Positions 34,759 to 44,966 of a DNA stretch of 64,000 nt are shown piece after piece. Source of the stretch: Xenorhabdus hominickii (lineage in GTDB: Bacteria; Pseudomonadota; Gammaproteobacteria; Enterobacterales; Enterobacteriaceae). The stretch spans positions 929,077 to 993,076 of the forward strand of contig NZ_NJAI01000001.1 in the NCBI RefSeq assembly GCF_002632725.1, in the 5' to 3' direction. Numbering within the stretch: position 1 is the stretch's first letter; every line of letters begins with the position of its first letter. Both the position numbers and the translations under genes were made by a program. The notes under the pieces are model-generated. The model had not been told where the DNA came from. It made no database searches and saw only the letters and a list, made by a program, of their open reading frames with translations.

Positions 34759-35202
34759 TTATTTGCTCGGATAAATTTCGGTCACAATTTCTGGCGTATT
34801 AACGATAGTATCGAGGACAGGGCAATTACTTTCCACAAAATCAATAAAGTCGCGAATCTCCTGTTCGGTATTATCTGCCTTGATATAAAATTTAGAGGTA
34901 ATTTTGGAAAAGCCCATTTTGGCGCTTTTATTTCTGCCAGTGAAGCCATCAGTATCCAGTTCTCCTTCCATTTTGACCTGAATATCAATCAATTTGATTT
35001 TATGTTTGCGGGCAAAGCTTTTGGCCACAATACACTGACAAGCACCGAAAGCAGAAAGTAACGCTTCCACCGGATTCATCGCTTCATCGGTTCCACCCAG
35101 ACTTTCCGGTTCGTCTACGTGAAAGGTAAAATCCCGCGATGAACATTTCATCTTGAGATGACCAGCTGACTCAACTGTTGCAGTAAATAACTCTTTAGGC
35201 AT
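34759..35202 (-). CDS. OsmC/Ohr family protein
   Basis: 147-residue protein of the OsmC-like fold. MNPVEALLSAFGACQCIVAK and SNCPVLDTI provide the two reactive cysteines expected for peroxide reduction by this family. The subtype (YhfA-like, OsmC or Ohr) cannot be settled here. ATG start with a run of GGA in front. Confidence 0.85.
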   Translation of the reverse strand: MPKELFTATVESAGHLKMKCSSRDFTFHVDEPESLGGTDEAMNPVEALLSAFGACQCIVAKSFARKHKIKLIDIQVKMEGELDTDGFTGRNKSAKMGFSKITSKFYIKADNTEQEIRDFIDFVESNCPVLDTIVNTPEIVTEIYPSK

Positions 35203-35588
35203 ATTACTATCCTCAGGTTATTAATAGAGGGAAACCGCGTATCAGATAATAAAAAAGGATTTTATTTTTTAAAATTATCTGGGTGGAATAGGGGATTTAT
35301 TGCCACTTCGATATTCCATTTTTTTATGGTAAATAGAAACGATTTTTTAATAATTGAAGGTGATATTAATCACATTTTAGATTATGTTTTTCATTAATGC
35401 AGGTTGCTATTCTACTTTGAATATCTTTGTTCAATGTCATTACGAATCATGTGGACACGATTGTTCCTGCGCACAATCTGTATTCAAACTGTTTGTAATA
35501 ATCAACATTTATTGGGATAGTTTATAAGTGATTGATTTATATTCACCATGTATTATCTGTGGAATACTCAATAAAAAAGGCGATTAAA
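35203..35588. promoter_or_regulatory. 386-base divergent intergenic region with CRP-like site
   Basis: AT-rich, no gene. GGTGA-TATTAA-TCACA at 35359-35374 matches the CRP core TGTGA-N6-TCACA at nine of ten positions and could control the OsmC-like gene, the MFS gene or both. Core promoters not resolved. Confidence 0.55.
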
Positions 35589-36761
35589 TTGAAAGTCCAG
35601 ATAAAAAAAGAAAATATTATATTTATTGCCTGTATTACTGTTTTTTTAGCACAACTGGGTATTTCGATGTATTTGCCTGCACTACCACTGATTGCGGACA
35701 TGTTATCCAGCAATCAGCAGTATATTGCGTTGGCTCTTCCTGCATTTTTGATTGGTATGGCGGCCCCTATGCTGGTTTGGGGAAGTTTAAGTGAAAAATA
35801 TGGCAGGAAGACAATACTTTCAATTGCCATATTATTTTATTCAATATGCAGTATCGCCATACCGATGGTAAGTAACGCGGAGATGTTTATTTTTCTTCGT
35901 TTCTTGCAAGGACTGGGCGCGGGAGGCATGTCAGTTTTATCCCGTGTATTAATCAAAGATAATTTTAGTGGTGATCGGTTGGCAAAAAGCCTTGCTTGGC
36001 TCTCGATTTCATTTGTTATTTCAGTGGGGATAGGGCAGTTTTTTGGCGCTGCATTGACAAAAATTTGGGGCTGGCAGGCCATTTTTTTCAGTTTGTCTAT
36101 CTCCACACTGGCATTGCTTCTGTTTTTTTCCCTGATTAAGCTTCCTGATGCTCCATCAACGCCTTCCTCCTTTTCTTTTAAACTGACTTACGTAAAAATT
36201 TTACAGTGCCGACAATTTCTACTGCCTGCTTTAGCGGGAGGCTTGGGATATGGCATCGTCGTCACATTTAACACCAATGCGCCGTTTATCTTTCAAAACG
36301 CTTTGCAATGGAGTGCATATGAATACGGTTTATTGGGCTGGCCGATAAGCATTGCCTATTTTATGGGGGCTGCGATAGTCAATCGTTATGTTGTGACAAA
36401 AGGCCGTGAATTGATCATTGCTATCGGTTTGGTGGGATTGTTATCCGGCTGTTCAGCGATGTTATTGGGAGGGGTCTTCCATCTGGCATTGCTTCTTTGG
36501 TTGTCGTATTGCATTGCAATCATTGGGCAGGCGATTACCTATCCTGTGAGTATGTCGATTGCTATTGAAAAATCACCCGTTGAAGGGGCTTATCCGGTTG
36601 CATTATGTGGTTTTATTCATCAGGTCATGGCAGCAATGATCGGAGTCATCGCCAGTTTATTACCAAGTCAATATCCCTGGTTGAGCACGGCCTTAATGCT
36701 TCTGTTGGCTTTAGGGGCTTTGGCCTGTGTGATGAGTTCGGATGTCGGGAAAAGGGGTTAG
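35589..36761 (+). CDS. MFS drug transporter, Bcr/CflA-like
   Basis: 390 residues from the preferred start, 12 membrane segments. AQLGISMYLPALPLIAD in helix 1 and WGSLSEKYGRKTIL (motif A) place it among DHA1 multidrug antiporters near Bcr/CflA. The start is uncertain: no ATG fits; TTG at 35589 has AAGG seven bases upstream and puts helix 1 at the usual distance, while TTG 35532 or an intermediate GTG would add up to 19 residues. Substrate unknown. Convergent with feoC. Confidence 0.8.
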   Translation: MKVQIKKENIIFIACITVFLAQLGISMYLPALPLIADMLSSNQQYIALALPAFLIGMAAPMLVWGSLSEKYGRKTILSIAILFYSICSIAIPMVSNAEMFIFLRFLQGLGAGGMSVLSRVLIKDNFSGDRLAKSLAWLSISFVISVGIGQFFGAALTKIWGWQAIFFSLSISTLALLLFFSLIKLPDAPSTPSSFSFKLTYVKILQCRQFLLPALAGGLGYGIVVTFNTNAPFIFQNALQWSAYEYGLLGWPISIAYFMGAAIVNRYVVTKGRELIIAIGLVGLLSGCSAMLLGGVFHLALLLWLSYCIAIIGQAITYPVSMSIAIEKSPVEGAYPVALCGFIHQVMAAMIGVIASLLPSQYPWLSTALMLLLALGALACVMSSDVGKRG

Positions 36762-36832
36762 AACTATATCCAATTTGCCTATAGTAAAGAAAGCCTATTT
36801 GCTTAATCAAACCCTGTAAATTAGACCACTCT

Positions 36833-37072
36833 TCAACTTTTCACTGCCAATTGATATGCCTTAGTATCGCATTTTTGCGTTTCAGGACATTGCTTGCAGC
36901 CTCCACTCAAACAGGAGGAAGCATCCACTTCCTCCAGTTTACCCATCATGACCAGTTGCTGGAGCATGGCTTCCACCATGGGCAGTGGTGCTGAAAACTG
37001 ATGACTTAATGTTCTGGCATCAGTACGCCCATTGAGGGCGACAGCATCTCTGATTTCCAGCAGACTAATCAT
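36833..37072 (-). CDS. feoC: Ferrous iron transport protein FeoC
   Basis: 79-residue winged-helix protein. MISLLEIRDAVALNGR starts the helix-turn-helix and CLSGGCKQCPETQKC gives the four cysteines thought to bind an Fe-S cluster. ATG 37072 lies seven bases after the feoB stop. FeoC modulates FeoB stability or regulation. Confidence 0.92.
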   Translation of the reverse strand: MISLLEIRDAVALNGRTDARTLSHQFSAPLPMVEAMLQQLVMMGKLEEVDASSCLSGGCKQCPETQKCDTKAYQLAVKS

Positions 37073-37079
37073 ATGACTC

Positions 37080-39392
37080 CTAGTGGCAACTATCGTTTGA
37101 GCATCCGCAATCGCGATCTGCTGTGTTATTGAACGTGACGGTGACTCTGCTACGTGCGCGGCGTAAGCCAATAAAGATCAGTACGTTAAATAAAATTACT
37201 GCCAAGATAGTGATCAGGCTGCTTTGTGGGTGAGCAGAAAACGTTGTGATTTGATAAAAAAATGCGGCCAGCGAATAAGCGACGTTTAATCCCCACAGGA
37301 TGGAGAATGTCATCCAACCACGGCTGGTTTCTCGGGCAATGGCTCCCATGACGGAAACACAGGGCACGTACAGCAGTACGAAGATCAAATAACTGTAAGC
37401 GGAAATGGCAGAACCAAATTTGGCGCTCATTGTGCCCATCGAACTGCGATCCATACTTCCATCGCCTTTGCTGGCTCCGATTGGGTTGGAAAGTGCGCTC
37501 AGAGTAAAGGTATCTTTCAGGCTGTCCCATGTTTCCGCAACGGAATCTTTCAACTGATCCAGTAAACTGAATTCATTTGGGTTGAAAGGCTCTTTAGTGA
37601 TGTTCTCTGCGGTATACAGGGTATTCAGCGTTCCAACAACCACTTCTTTTGCCATTGCTCCCGTAATAAGTCCGACGGTTGCCTGCCAGTTATCAGGATG
37701 GACACCGATAGGATACAGTACAGGCGTGATCACTTTACTGACTGAAGCCAGCGCCGATTCGTTGATGTTATCCACTGCCTTGCCCGAGAAGGAGAAACTG
37801 TTCAGGGCACCAATAAACATACTGGCTGCGATAATCACTTTACCCGCCCGTATCACAAAACCTTTCAGTCTCTGCCATGTCTGGAGCAGCAGGGTTTTTG
37901 CATGGGGCACGTGGTAGACCGGCAGCTCCATGACAAAGGGGGATGCTTCACCACGCATCAGGGTATATTTGAGGAGCAACCCTGTCAGGATAGCGACCAC
38001 TATTCCCAATATATACAGGGAGAAAACGATGCTTGCCCCACTTTTGCCAAAGAACGCAGCAGAAAAGACGGCGAAGATCGCCAGCCGTGCACCGCAGGAC
38101 ATAAATGGCGCCATCATGATGGTAATCAGGCGCTCACGGGGAGCGTCCAGAGTTCTTGCTCCCATTACGGAGGGCACGTTACAACCAAAACCGACAATCA
38201 AGGGCACAAAGGATTTACCCGGTAGCCCTAAAGACTGCATTAGTTTGTCCATTACAAATGCGGCACGAGCCATATAGCCCGAGTCTTCGAGGAAAGAAAG
38301 GAACAGATACATCATGCCGATCTGTGGAACCAACGGCAGCATAGTATTGATACCACCTCCGATGCCTTGGGCAAGGAAAACCGTCAACCAATCTGGAAAA
38401 TGGAGTGTAATACCGAGCCACTGCATGCCATCAATGAAAATGGCTGAGGAAGCACCGTCGAAGATTGGCTGTAATGCGCCACCAATATTAATCGCCAGAA
38501 CGAACATCAGGTACATGATAAACAAGAATATCGGCACACCGAGCCAACGATTTAGAATAACGGCATCCAATGCTTGAGTCAGTTTATTCGGTATTGCTGA
38601 GTGCGTATCGATGACAGACAAACAGAGTTCATTAATCGTTTGATAGCGTGCGCCGGCAATAACGAGATCAGGCTCTGTAATATTTTGTTGTTGCAGACGA
38701 GTTTTGCTGTCAGTCAATTGCGCCGGAGTCAACCCAGAAATTTCTCGGCTATAAATATCTCCTTCCAGTATTTGTAAGGTGAGCCAGCGGTACTGCTGTG
38801 GGTTGAAACTATTTTTGATCTGGCTGGAAAGAAGCTCGACTTCTTGTGATAACGCATCAGGATATTCAACTTTCAGAGGGTTAAATTTCTGCGGGTAATT
38901 ATCGATAGCTTTTTTCAGTACATCAATGCCCGTGGCACGGGTAGAAACCAGCGGAATAACCGGGCAGCCCAGACGTTTTTCCAGTGCTGCAACATCAATA
39001 TTGATACGTTGACTTTGGGCGATATCTAACATGTTTAGTGCAATGATGCAGGGGATCCCTTGTTCAATCAGTTGCAGTGTAAGATAGAGATTACGCTCTA
39101 AATTCGATGCATCCACCACATTGATCAGCATATCGGCTTCACCACTCAGGATATAGTGGCAGGCAATCTGTTCATCAATGGAGGTTTGCTCAGAAATGGT
39201 TGTGAGGGAATAGGTACCAGGGAGGTCAACAAGATCGACTCGATGGTCATGCGTGGTAAAGTGGCCTATTTTACGTTCTACAGTCACTCCGGCCCAGTTG
39301 CCTACACGTTGTCGGGAACCCGTGAGTTGGTTGAAGAGTGTCGTTTTACCGGCATTGGGGTTACCGATCAGACCTATGGTTAATTGTTTCAT
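37080..39392 (-). CDS. feoB: Ferrous iron transporter FeoB
   Basis: 770-residue G-protein-coupled Fe(II) transporter. The N-terminal G domain starts LIGNPNAGKTTLFNQLTG (G1), with GVTVERK, VDLPGTYSL and NMLDIA as further G motifs; a helical inhibitor domain and about eight to ten membrane segments with Gly-rich GYMARAAFVMDKLM and NVPSVMGARTL follow. The C-terminal tail has Cys (DCGCSNDSCH). ATG 39392 follows the family start MKQLTIGL; ATGs at 39395 and 39407 are also possible. Middle gene of feoABC. Confidence 0.95.
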   Translation of the reverse strand: MKQLTIGLIGNPNAGKTTLFNQLTGSRQRVGNWAGVTVERKIGHFTTHDHRVDLVDLPGTYSLTTISEQTSIDEQIACHYILSGEADMLINVVDASNLERNLYLTLQLIEQGIPCIIALNMLDIAQSQRINIDVAALEKRLGCPVIPLVSTRATGIDVLKKAIDNYPQKFNPLKVEYPDALSQEVELLSSQIKNSFNPQQYRWLTLQILEGDIYSREISGLTPAQLTDSKTRLQQQNITEPDLVIAGARYQTINELCLSVIDTHSAIPNKLTQALDAVILNRWLGVPIFLFIMYLMFVLAINIGGALQPIFDGASSAIFIDGMQWLGITLHFPDWLTVFLAQGIGGGINTMLPLVPQIGMMYLFLSFLEDSGYMARAAFVMDKLMQSLGLPGKSFVPLIVGFGCNVPSVMGARTLDAPRERLITIMMAPFMSCGARLAIFAVFSAAFFGKSGASIVFSLYILGIVVAILTGLLLKYTLMRGEASPFVMELPVYHVPHAKTLLLQTWQRLKGFVIRAGKVIIAASMFIGALNSFSFSGKAVDNINESALASVSKVITPVLYPIGVHPDNWQATVGLITGAMAKEVVVGTLNTLYTAENITKEPFNPNEFSLLDQLKDSVAETWDSLKDTFTLSALSNPIGASKGDGSMDRSSMGTMSAKFGSAISAYSYLIFVLLYVPCVSVMGAIARETSRGWMTFSILWGLNVAYSLAAFFYQITTFSAHPQSSLITILAVILFNVLIFIGLRRARSRVTVTFNNTADRDCGCSNDSCH

Positions 39393-39495
39393 CATACTTT
39401 CTGCCATAAGGAGGCGATTTTTGAACTCAGCTATAAAAATTGTGGATTGGGTATATATTGAACCTGACCAATTAACGGTTCTGATTTGAGCTTGG

Positions 39496-39723
39496 TTAGC
39501 CCAGATCTTCTTGCAATAGAATAAATTCTAAGTCTTGCTTGCGAAGAGCAAGGTTGACTCGGCGTGTTTCGATTTGTACCGGATCACCAAACGGAGCGCA
39601 GCGAATAACCTGAAATATCGAGTCAGGAAGCATTCCAAGTGACAATAATTTCTGGCGATAAGCTGGTGTAATCTCAGGAGAAAACCCCAGGATTTTATAT
39701 CTGTGATTTGGAATAAGTTGCAT
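39496..39723 (-). CDS. feoA: Ferrous iron transport protein FeoA
   Basis: 75-residue SH3-like cytosolic partner of FeoB, with [15 protein letters not shown] and the terminal [13 protein letters not shown] typical for the family. First gene of the minus-strand feoABC operon; Fur and FNR sites lie upstream at 39755-39773 and 39893-39906. Confidence 0.94.
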   Translation of the reverse strand: MQLIPNHRYKILGFSPEITPAYRQKLLSLGMLPDSIFQVIRCAPFGDPVQIETRRVNLALRKQDLEFILLQEDLG

Positions 39724-39754
39724 ATAAAAACCCGCCCAAGATGAAAAAATAAGT

Positions 39755-39773
39755 GATTATGAGAATTATTATC
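39755..39773. promoter_or_regulatory. Fur box upstream of feoA
   Basis: GATTATGAGAATTATTATC matches the 19-base Fur consensus GATAATGATAATCATTATC at 16 of 19 positions and lies 32 bases upstream of the feoA start, so iron-dependent repression is expected. Confidence 0.8.
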
Positions 39774-39892
39774 CTCAATAAAGGCGAAATCACAAGAAAA
39801 AAGTACTGTGATTCTTCTGAATTTGAATTATTAATGAGAATAATATGCGATTACAACACGGGTTATTTATCCCTGAATCATGATGAAGTAGA

Positions 39893-39906
39893 TTGATATT
39901 AATCAA
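39893..39906. promoter_or_regulatory. FNR box upstream of feoA
   Basis: TTGAT-ATTA-ATCAA is a perfect FNR inverted repeat (TTGAT-N4-ATCAA). At about 170 bases upstream of feoA it fits anaerobic activation of Fe(II) uptake, as known for E. coli feo. The remaining gap to 40094 is AT-rich and holds no gene. Confidence 0.75.
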
Positions 39907-40094
39907 ATTAATGGTGATTTTTTTCGAAAATAAATGGCGTAATATTCTTAGAAGTTATTTTTAATTGATAAATAATATAAATCTATTAATGGAATGAATG
40001 TGGCGGGTTTCTTTTTATTACAAGCCCTGATAATAAGCAGAGCTTGTTGATTTTTATTTTTTTATTAATTCTTTGAATGCTTTTTTATCTTTCA

Positions 40095-40613
40095 TTAACC
40101 TTCTGAAGGATAAAGTAGTTCGCTCAATGGAACCTGAACGCGGTCATCATCTTGATGTTGGCTCCAGCCGTCGGAATCGTATACCCACCATGACTGAATT
40201 TCCAGTTCATAGAAACGGCGTATTGCATTACCCTGATAATCAAGGATCGGACGGGCTTTCTTCTTTCTGATGTTTTCATCAGGATAGGTTTTCATAAAGA
40301 AGTAATCGTACGTTTCCTGTAATTGTTCATCGGGTATTTGGCGGGCATACCCAGTAAACTGGGCACCTGCTAAATCCAGCGATAAATCTGGCATGACCCG
40401 GCTACTGTAGATTGTACCGCTGACATGAGGGTTAATATGCAGTTCTTGCGAATGGCGGGTATCTTGTTTTGAATACCAGATCAGTGTCAATGGATTGTAT
40501 TTGGGAATATAAAACATTGTTGATGACCAGACTGAGTCGGCATTGAGAGTGGAAAGATTGAAAAAACGTATATTTTGGAGTAAATCAAAACTGCTTTGGA
40601 TATATTTGTTCAT
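40095..40613 (-). CDS. Pyridoxamine 5'-phosphate oxidase-like split-barrel protein
   Basis: 172 residues. The segment WSSTMFYIPKYNPLTLIWYS followed by TRHSQELHINPHVSGTIYSS is the FMN-binding split-barrel signature of the PNPOx-like superfamily; closest to YhbP/UPF0306-type proteins. Flavin or haem chemistry is possible; substrate unknown. A Fur-like half-site (TATAATGAGAAT, 40695-40706 on the minus strand) lies about 80 bases upstream. Confidence 0.72.
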   Translation of the reverse strand: MNKYIQSSFDLLQNIRFFNLSTLNADSVWSSTMFYIPKYNPLTLIWYSKQDTRHSQELHINPHVSGTIYSSRVMPDLSLDLAGAQFTGYARQIPDEQLQETYDYFFMKTYPDENIRKKKARPILDYQGNAIRRFYELEIQSWWVYDSDGWSQHQDDDRVQVPLSELLYPSEG

Positions 40614-40988
40614 AATTTTTCCTCAACAGTATGTCTGTGTGTGTCAAAATATTAGGGTGTTATTCATTTTCATGTTTTTTATATTATTCAATAAATTCTC
40701 ATTATAACGAAATTTATTGCACAGGAGATTATACAAGGTATTTTTGGGAATAGTCAGTCATCATAAGTGATTCAAATTTATTATGTGGATGATTAATTTC
40801 ATCATGCTCACTGAATATTATAAGTTTTTATGCCCTTAATATTTCAAACTGCCTCTTTGTTGGTTTAGTTCATTCGCCGCATCTCGAAATTTACATTTCA
40901 GTATCATATAAATTTAAATTTGGCTTATACCAGACTGAACTGGCTCAATCGAGCCAGTTCAGAGAGTGGAGGGGTATATATTGATGTA
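40614..40988. other. 375-base intergenic region before tex end
   Basis: AT-rich and without a credible gene. It contains the Fur-like half-site at 40695-40706 and the tex hairpin at 40935-40962. Nothing else seen. Confidence 0.5.
40935..40962 (-). terminator. tex terminator-like hairpin
   Basis: CTGAACTGGCTC (40935-40946) and GAGCCAGTTCAG (40951-40962), twelve perfect pairs with loop AATC, directly after tex. It lacks a T-run, so it may act as a Rho-assisted or mRNA-stabilising structure. Confidence 0.6.
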
Positions 40989-43337
40989 TTAACGTTTTTT
41001 GTTGAATGCAGCCGCTAACGCATCACTCATGGCGCTGTTAGATAATGATCCAGAATGGGATGAGCGGGGATTATGGCGGCCTTTGGCATTTTCGTTGCGC
41101 TCATTGCTATTACGCTCATTGCGGTTGCCTCCAGGAGAGCCGCCGCGACGTGCAGGCGTTTCGCCTGGCTGCTCATCAAGACGCATCGTCAGTGCAATAC
41201 GTTTGCGATTAAGGTCAACATCCATCACCTTCACTTTCACGATATCGCCTGTTTTCACTACGGTATGTGGATTTTCCACAAAGCGATCAGACAGAGAGGA
41301 GATATGAACTAATCCATCCTGATGCACACCGATATCAACAAAGGCACCGAAGTTGGTGACATTGGTGACAGTGCCTTCCAGGATCATGCCAGCACGCAGG
41401 TCATTCATGGTCTCAACGCCGTCAGCGAAAGTTGCTGTCTTGAACTCAGGACGTGGATCGCGGCCTGGTTTTTCCAGCTCTTTCAGAATATCGGTTACAG
41501 TCGGAATCCCGAATTTTTCCGTCGTGAAATCCTGAACTTTCAAGTCACGTAAAGCGGCTGGATTGCCCATGAGTTCTGGCAAAGTCTGTTCGGTCGTTGT
41601 CAGAATTTTCTCGACTACCGGATAGGCTTCCGGGTGAACTGTTGAAGTATCCAGCGGGTTGTCACCCTGATTGATGCGCAGGAAGCCGGCACATTGCAGG
41701 AAGGCTTTTGGCCCCAGACGATTAACTTTCAACAATTGGTTACGGTTTTCGAATCGTCCGTTATCATCACGCCAGTTAACAATATTCTGGGCAACGGCAC
41801 GGGTCAGGCCAGCAACGCGGGTCAGCAAGGCGACAGATGCGGTATTCAGGTCAACACCGACGCCGTTTACACAGTCCTCAACCACATTATCCAGTTTTTT
41901 GGCCAGTTGTGTCTGACTGACATCATGCTGATACTGACCAACACCGATGGATTTTGGTTCGATTTTTACCAGTTCCGCCAGTGGATCTTGCAGGCGGCGG
42001 GCGATGGAAACAGCACCACGCAGTGAAACATCCAGCTCAGGGAATTCCTGTGCAGCCAGCTCAGAAGCGGAGTAGACGGACGCTCCTGCTTCACTGACGA
42101 TGACTTTCTGTGCCGTCACATCAGGGTATTGTTTCTGGATATTGGCAAAGAAGCGCTCTGTTTCACGTGAAGCGGTGCCATTACCAATGGCTACCAGCTC
42201 CACTTGGTGCTTGGTGCACAGTGCTGCAACGGCAGCAGCCGCTTTATTTTCTTGTCCAGTGTGTGGATAAATGGTATCGGTGGCGATAAGTTTACCTGTC
42301 GCATCAACAACGGCAACTTTTACCCCGGTACGCAAGCCCGGATCCAGACCCATTGTTGCCCGCATACCTGCCGGAGCCGCCATCATCAGGTCATGCAAAT
42401 TACGGGCGAATACGTTGATTGCTTCGTCTTCGGCTTTTTCCCGCAGTGTGCTCATCAGTTCGGTTTCCAGATGCAGCAACACCTTAATGCGCCATGTCCA
42501 GCTCACCACCGCTTTGCGCCAGCTATCTGCCGGGGCGTTATTCAGGCGCAGATTGAGGTGATTGGTAATAATTTGCTCACAGTAGCTTTCTTTCGGTGCT
42601 TCTTCAAATTGGGGATCGGCGTTCAGGGCCAGTTGCAGGAACCCTTCATTGCGTCCACGGTACATGGCAAGGGCACGGTGGGATGGAACTGTCGCAATCG
42701 CTTCGTGATGATCGAAATAATCACTGAACTTGGCGCCTTCCTCTTCCTTACCTTCGACAACCTTGGACACCAAATGCGCATTTTTCCACAGGTATTCGCG
42801 GACTTTCACCAACAGAGAAGCATCTTCGGAGAAACGCTCCATCAGGATATAACGTGCGCCATCCAGTGCGGCTTTGGTATCAGCAACGCCTTTGTCAGTG
42901 TCAACAAAGGTGGCGGCTGCCTGCTCGGGTTCTTGTTGTGGATCTTGCCACAACAGATCGGCCAGAGGCTCCAATCCGGCTTCAATGGCAATTTGTCCAC
43001 GGGTGCGGCGTTTAGGTTTATATGGGAGGTAAAGATCTTCCAGCTCGGTTTTGCTCTGCGTGGTATTAATAGCTTCCGCAAGTTCAACGGTTAACTTTCC
43101 CTGCTCCTCAATAGATTTCAGAATAGTCTGACGGCGATCGGACAGTTCGCGCAGGTAGCCTAGACGGCTTTCGAGCTGGCGGAGCTGTGTGTCATCCAGA
43201 CCACCGGTGGCCTCTTTACGGTAACGGGCTATAAAGGGAACAGTATTCCCCCCATCTAGCAGAGTAATGGCGGCTAGGACTTGCTGTGGCTGAGCCTGTA
43301 GCTCACCGGCAATGATTCGACTTAAAGATTCATTCAT
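40989..43337 (-). CDS. tex: Transcription accessory protein Tex (YhgF)
   Basis: 782-residue nucleic-acid-binding protein. N-terminal helix-rich Tex region ([23 protein letters not shown]), central YqgF/RNase-H-like fold with [17 protein letters not shown], HhH motifs near [16 protein letters not shown], and a C-terminal S1 RNA-binding domain ([20 protein letters not shown]). The tail is Asn/Arg/Ser-rich. Role in transcription or RNA surveillance is family knowledge. Divergent from greB as in E. coli. The 250-base gap to greB shows no clear operator. Confidence 0.95.
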   Translation of the reverse strand: MNESLSRIIAGELQAQPQQVLAAITLLDGGNTVPFIARYRKEATGGLDDTQLRQLESRLGYLRELSDRRQTILKSIEEQGKLTVELAEAINTTQSKTELEDLYLPYKPKRRTRGQIAIEAGLEPLADLLWQDPQQEPEQAAATFVDTDKGVADTKAALDGARYILMERFSEDASLLVKVREYLWKNAHLVSKVVEGKEEEGAKFSDYFDHHEAIATVPSHRALAMYRGRNEGFLQLALNADPQFEEAPKESYCEQIITNHLNLRLNNAPADSWRKAVVSWTWRIKVLLHLETELMSTLREKAEDEAINVFARNLHDLMMAAPAGMRATMGLDPGLRTGVKVAVVDATGKLIATDTIYPHTGQENKAAAAVAALCTKHQVELVAIGNGTASRETERFFANIQKQYPDVTAQKVIVSEAGASVYSASELAAQEFPELDVSLRGAVSIARRLQDPLAELVKIEPKSIGVGQYQHDVSQTQLAKKLDNVVEDCVNGVGVDLNTASVALLTRVAGLTRAVAQNIVNWRDDNGRFENRNQLLKVNRLGPKAFLQCAGFLRINQGDNPLDTSTVHPEAYPVVEKILTTTEQTLPELMGNPAALRDLKVQDFTTEKFGIPTVTDILKELEKPGRDPRPEFKTATFADGVETMNDLRAGMILEGTVTNVTNFGAFVDIGVHQDGLVHISSLSDRFVENPHTVVKTGDIVKVKVMDVDLNRKRIALTMRLDEQPGETPARRGGSPGGNRNERNSNERNENAKGRHNPRSSHSGSLSNSAMSDALAAAFNKKR

Positions 43338-43587
43338 GGTCTGTTTTCTTCAATTTTCTTAATGCCTGTGGATGACTTCGGATATCATCAAATCGTACTT
43401 AATAGGATCTAATTTCACCTGAAACAGTATCGGCATGGTTAAAACTGGCTCCATTTATACGTGCTGAGCGCAATAATTTCCAGTTTAGCGCGATATTTCA
43501 GTCATGTTGCGACAGAATTTATCGAATATCTCCATGGTTGAGATATAGTACTGCGCCATTAATCACCTTTTCTCAAGTGAGTTTTTC

Positions 43588-44070
43588 ATGGCCAAGAGTA
43601 ACTACATTACCCGAGAAGGCTGGTGTGCGCTTGATCAGGAATTAAAATATCTCTGGAAAATAGAGCGCCCAAAAGTTACTCAGGCTGTCTCGGAAGCGGC
43701 TGCATTGGGGGACCGCTCGGAGAACGCTGAGTATATTTATGGTAAAAAAAGGTTAAGAGAAATTGACCGGCGTGTGCGATTCTTGTCCAAACGACTGGAT
43801 GTGCTAAAAATTGTCGATCCTGATCCACGGCAAGAAGGAAAAGTTTTTTTTGGGGCATGGGTGAAAGTCGAAAATGAAAATGAAGAAGAACATATTTTTC
43901 GTCTGGTGGGGTCGGATGAGTTTGATCCGGCCAAGAAGTGGATTTCCATTGATTCTCCAGTGGCAAGGGCGCTACTTGGCAAGCAGGTTGAAGATGAAGT
44001 CACTGTGATGACGCCTAACGGCATGGCGACTTACTGGATATTGGAAATTGGCTACCAGCCTTTGGCATAA
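43588..44070 (+). CDS. greB: Transcript cleavage factor GreB
   Basis: 160 residues. N-terminal coiled coil with the acidic tip in AALGDRSENAEYIYGKK, which enters the RNA polymerase secondary channel, and the C-terminal FKBP-like domain ending WILEIGYQPLA. Rescues backtracked polymerase. Located ahead of ompR, as usual in Enterobacterales. Confidence 0.95.
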   Translation: MAKSNYITREGWCALDQELKYLWKIERPKVTQAVSEAAALGDRSENAEYIYGKKRLREIDRRVRFLSKRLDVLKIVDPDPRQEGKVFFGAWVKVENENEEEHIFRLVGSDEFDPAKKWISIDSPVARALLGKQVEDEVTVMTPNGMATYWILEIGYQPLA

Positions 44071-44246
44071 GTCATGGTGACAGCGTGATAGACATAGGGA
44101 GAACAGGGAGAGAAAACCAAAGCATAAGCAATTATTGTCAATGCCATGAATGGCCTTAAAATACATGCCGTTAGCCGCTATTTGAGTATGGGTTTTCTGT
44201 GAGAGTAATGGATATTGCGTGCAGGGAGCATCTTGGGAGCTGAAAC

Positions 44247-44966
44247 ATGCAAGAGAGTTATAAGATCCTTGTTGTTGATGATGATATGCGTTTGCGGGCG
44301 TTATTGGAGCGCTATTTATCTGAGCAGGGATTTCAAGTTCGTGGTGTAGCAAATGCAGAACAGATGGATCGTTTATTGACCAGAGAGTCCATTCAATTGA
44401 TTGTCCTGGATTTAATGTTGCCAGGCGAGGATGGGCTATCTATCTGTCGGAGATTGAGAAGTCAGAATAACCCGGTTCCGATCATTATGGTGTCCGCAAA
44501 AGGGGAAGAAGTTGATCGGATTGTGGGCCTTGAAATTGGCGCTGATGATTATCTGGCTAAGCCTTTTAATCCGCGGGAATTATTGGCGCGTATGCGTGCT
44601 GTCCTGCGGCGCCAGTCTAATGAACTTCAGGGATCACCAATAGCGGATGATACCGTGGTTAACTTTGGAAAATTTAAACTTGATCTTGGTACACGTGAAA
44701 TGTTCCATCACGATGAATTGGTACCTTTGACCAGTGGGGAGTTTTCGGTGCTGAAGGCTTTGGTTTCCCACCCCCGCGAGCCGTTATCTCGGGATAAATT
44801 AATGAGTCTGTCACGGGGACGGGAATATGGCGCAATGGAGCGATCCATTGATGTTCAGGTTTCTCGTCTGCGTCGCTTGATTGAAGAAGATCCCTCTCAT
44901 CCCCGCTATATTCAGACGGTTTGGGGATTGGGATACGTTTTTGTTCCTGATGGAAGCAAGGCATGA
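44247..44966 (+). CDS. ompR: Osmolarity response regulator OmpR
   Basis: 239 residues, same as E. coli. Receiver domain with [15 protein letters not shown] and phospho-acceptor Asp55 in [12 protein letters not shown]-terminal winged-helix DNA-binding domain with [20 protein letters not shown]. Controls porins and, in insect-pathogenic relatives, motility and exoenzymes. Its TGA overlaps the envZ ATG. Confidence 0.97.
   Translation: MQESYKILVVDDDMRLRALLERYLSEQGFQVRGVANAEQMDRLLTRESIQLIVLDLMLPGEDGLSICRRLRSQNNPVPIIMVSAKGEEVDRIVGLEIGADDYLAKPFNPRELLARMRAVLRRQSNELQGSPIADDTVVNFGKFKLDLGTREMFHHDELVPLTSGEFSVLKALVSHPREPLSRDKLMSLSRGREYGAMERSIDVQVSRLRRLIEEDPSHPRYIQTVWGLGYVFVPDGSKA

Noticed and set aside
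42204-43094. Long open frame (296 codons) on the plus strand opposite tex
   Set aside because: Lies wholly antisense to the highly conserved tex gene, has Cys/His-rich low-quality protein and no ribosome site; an artefact of tex codon use.
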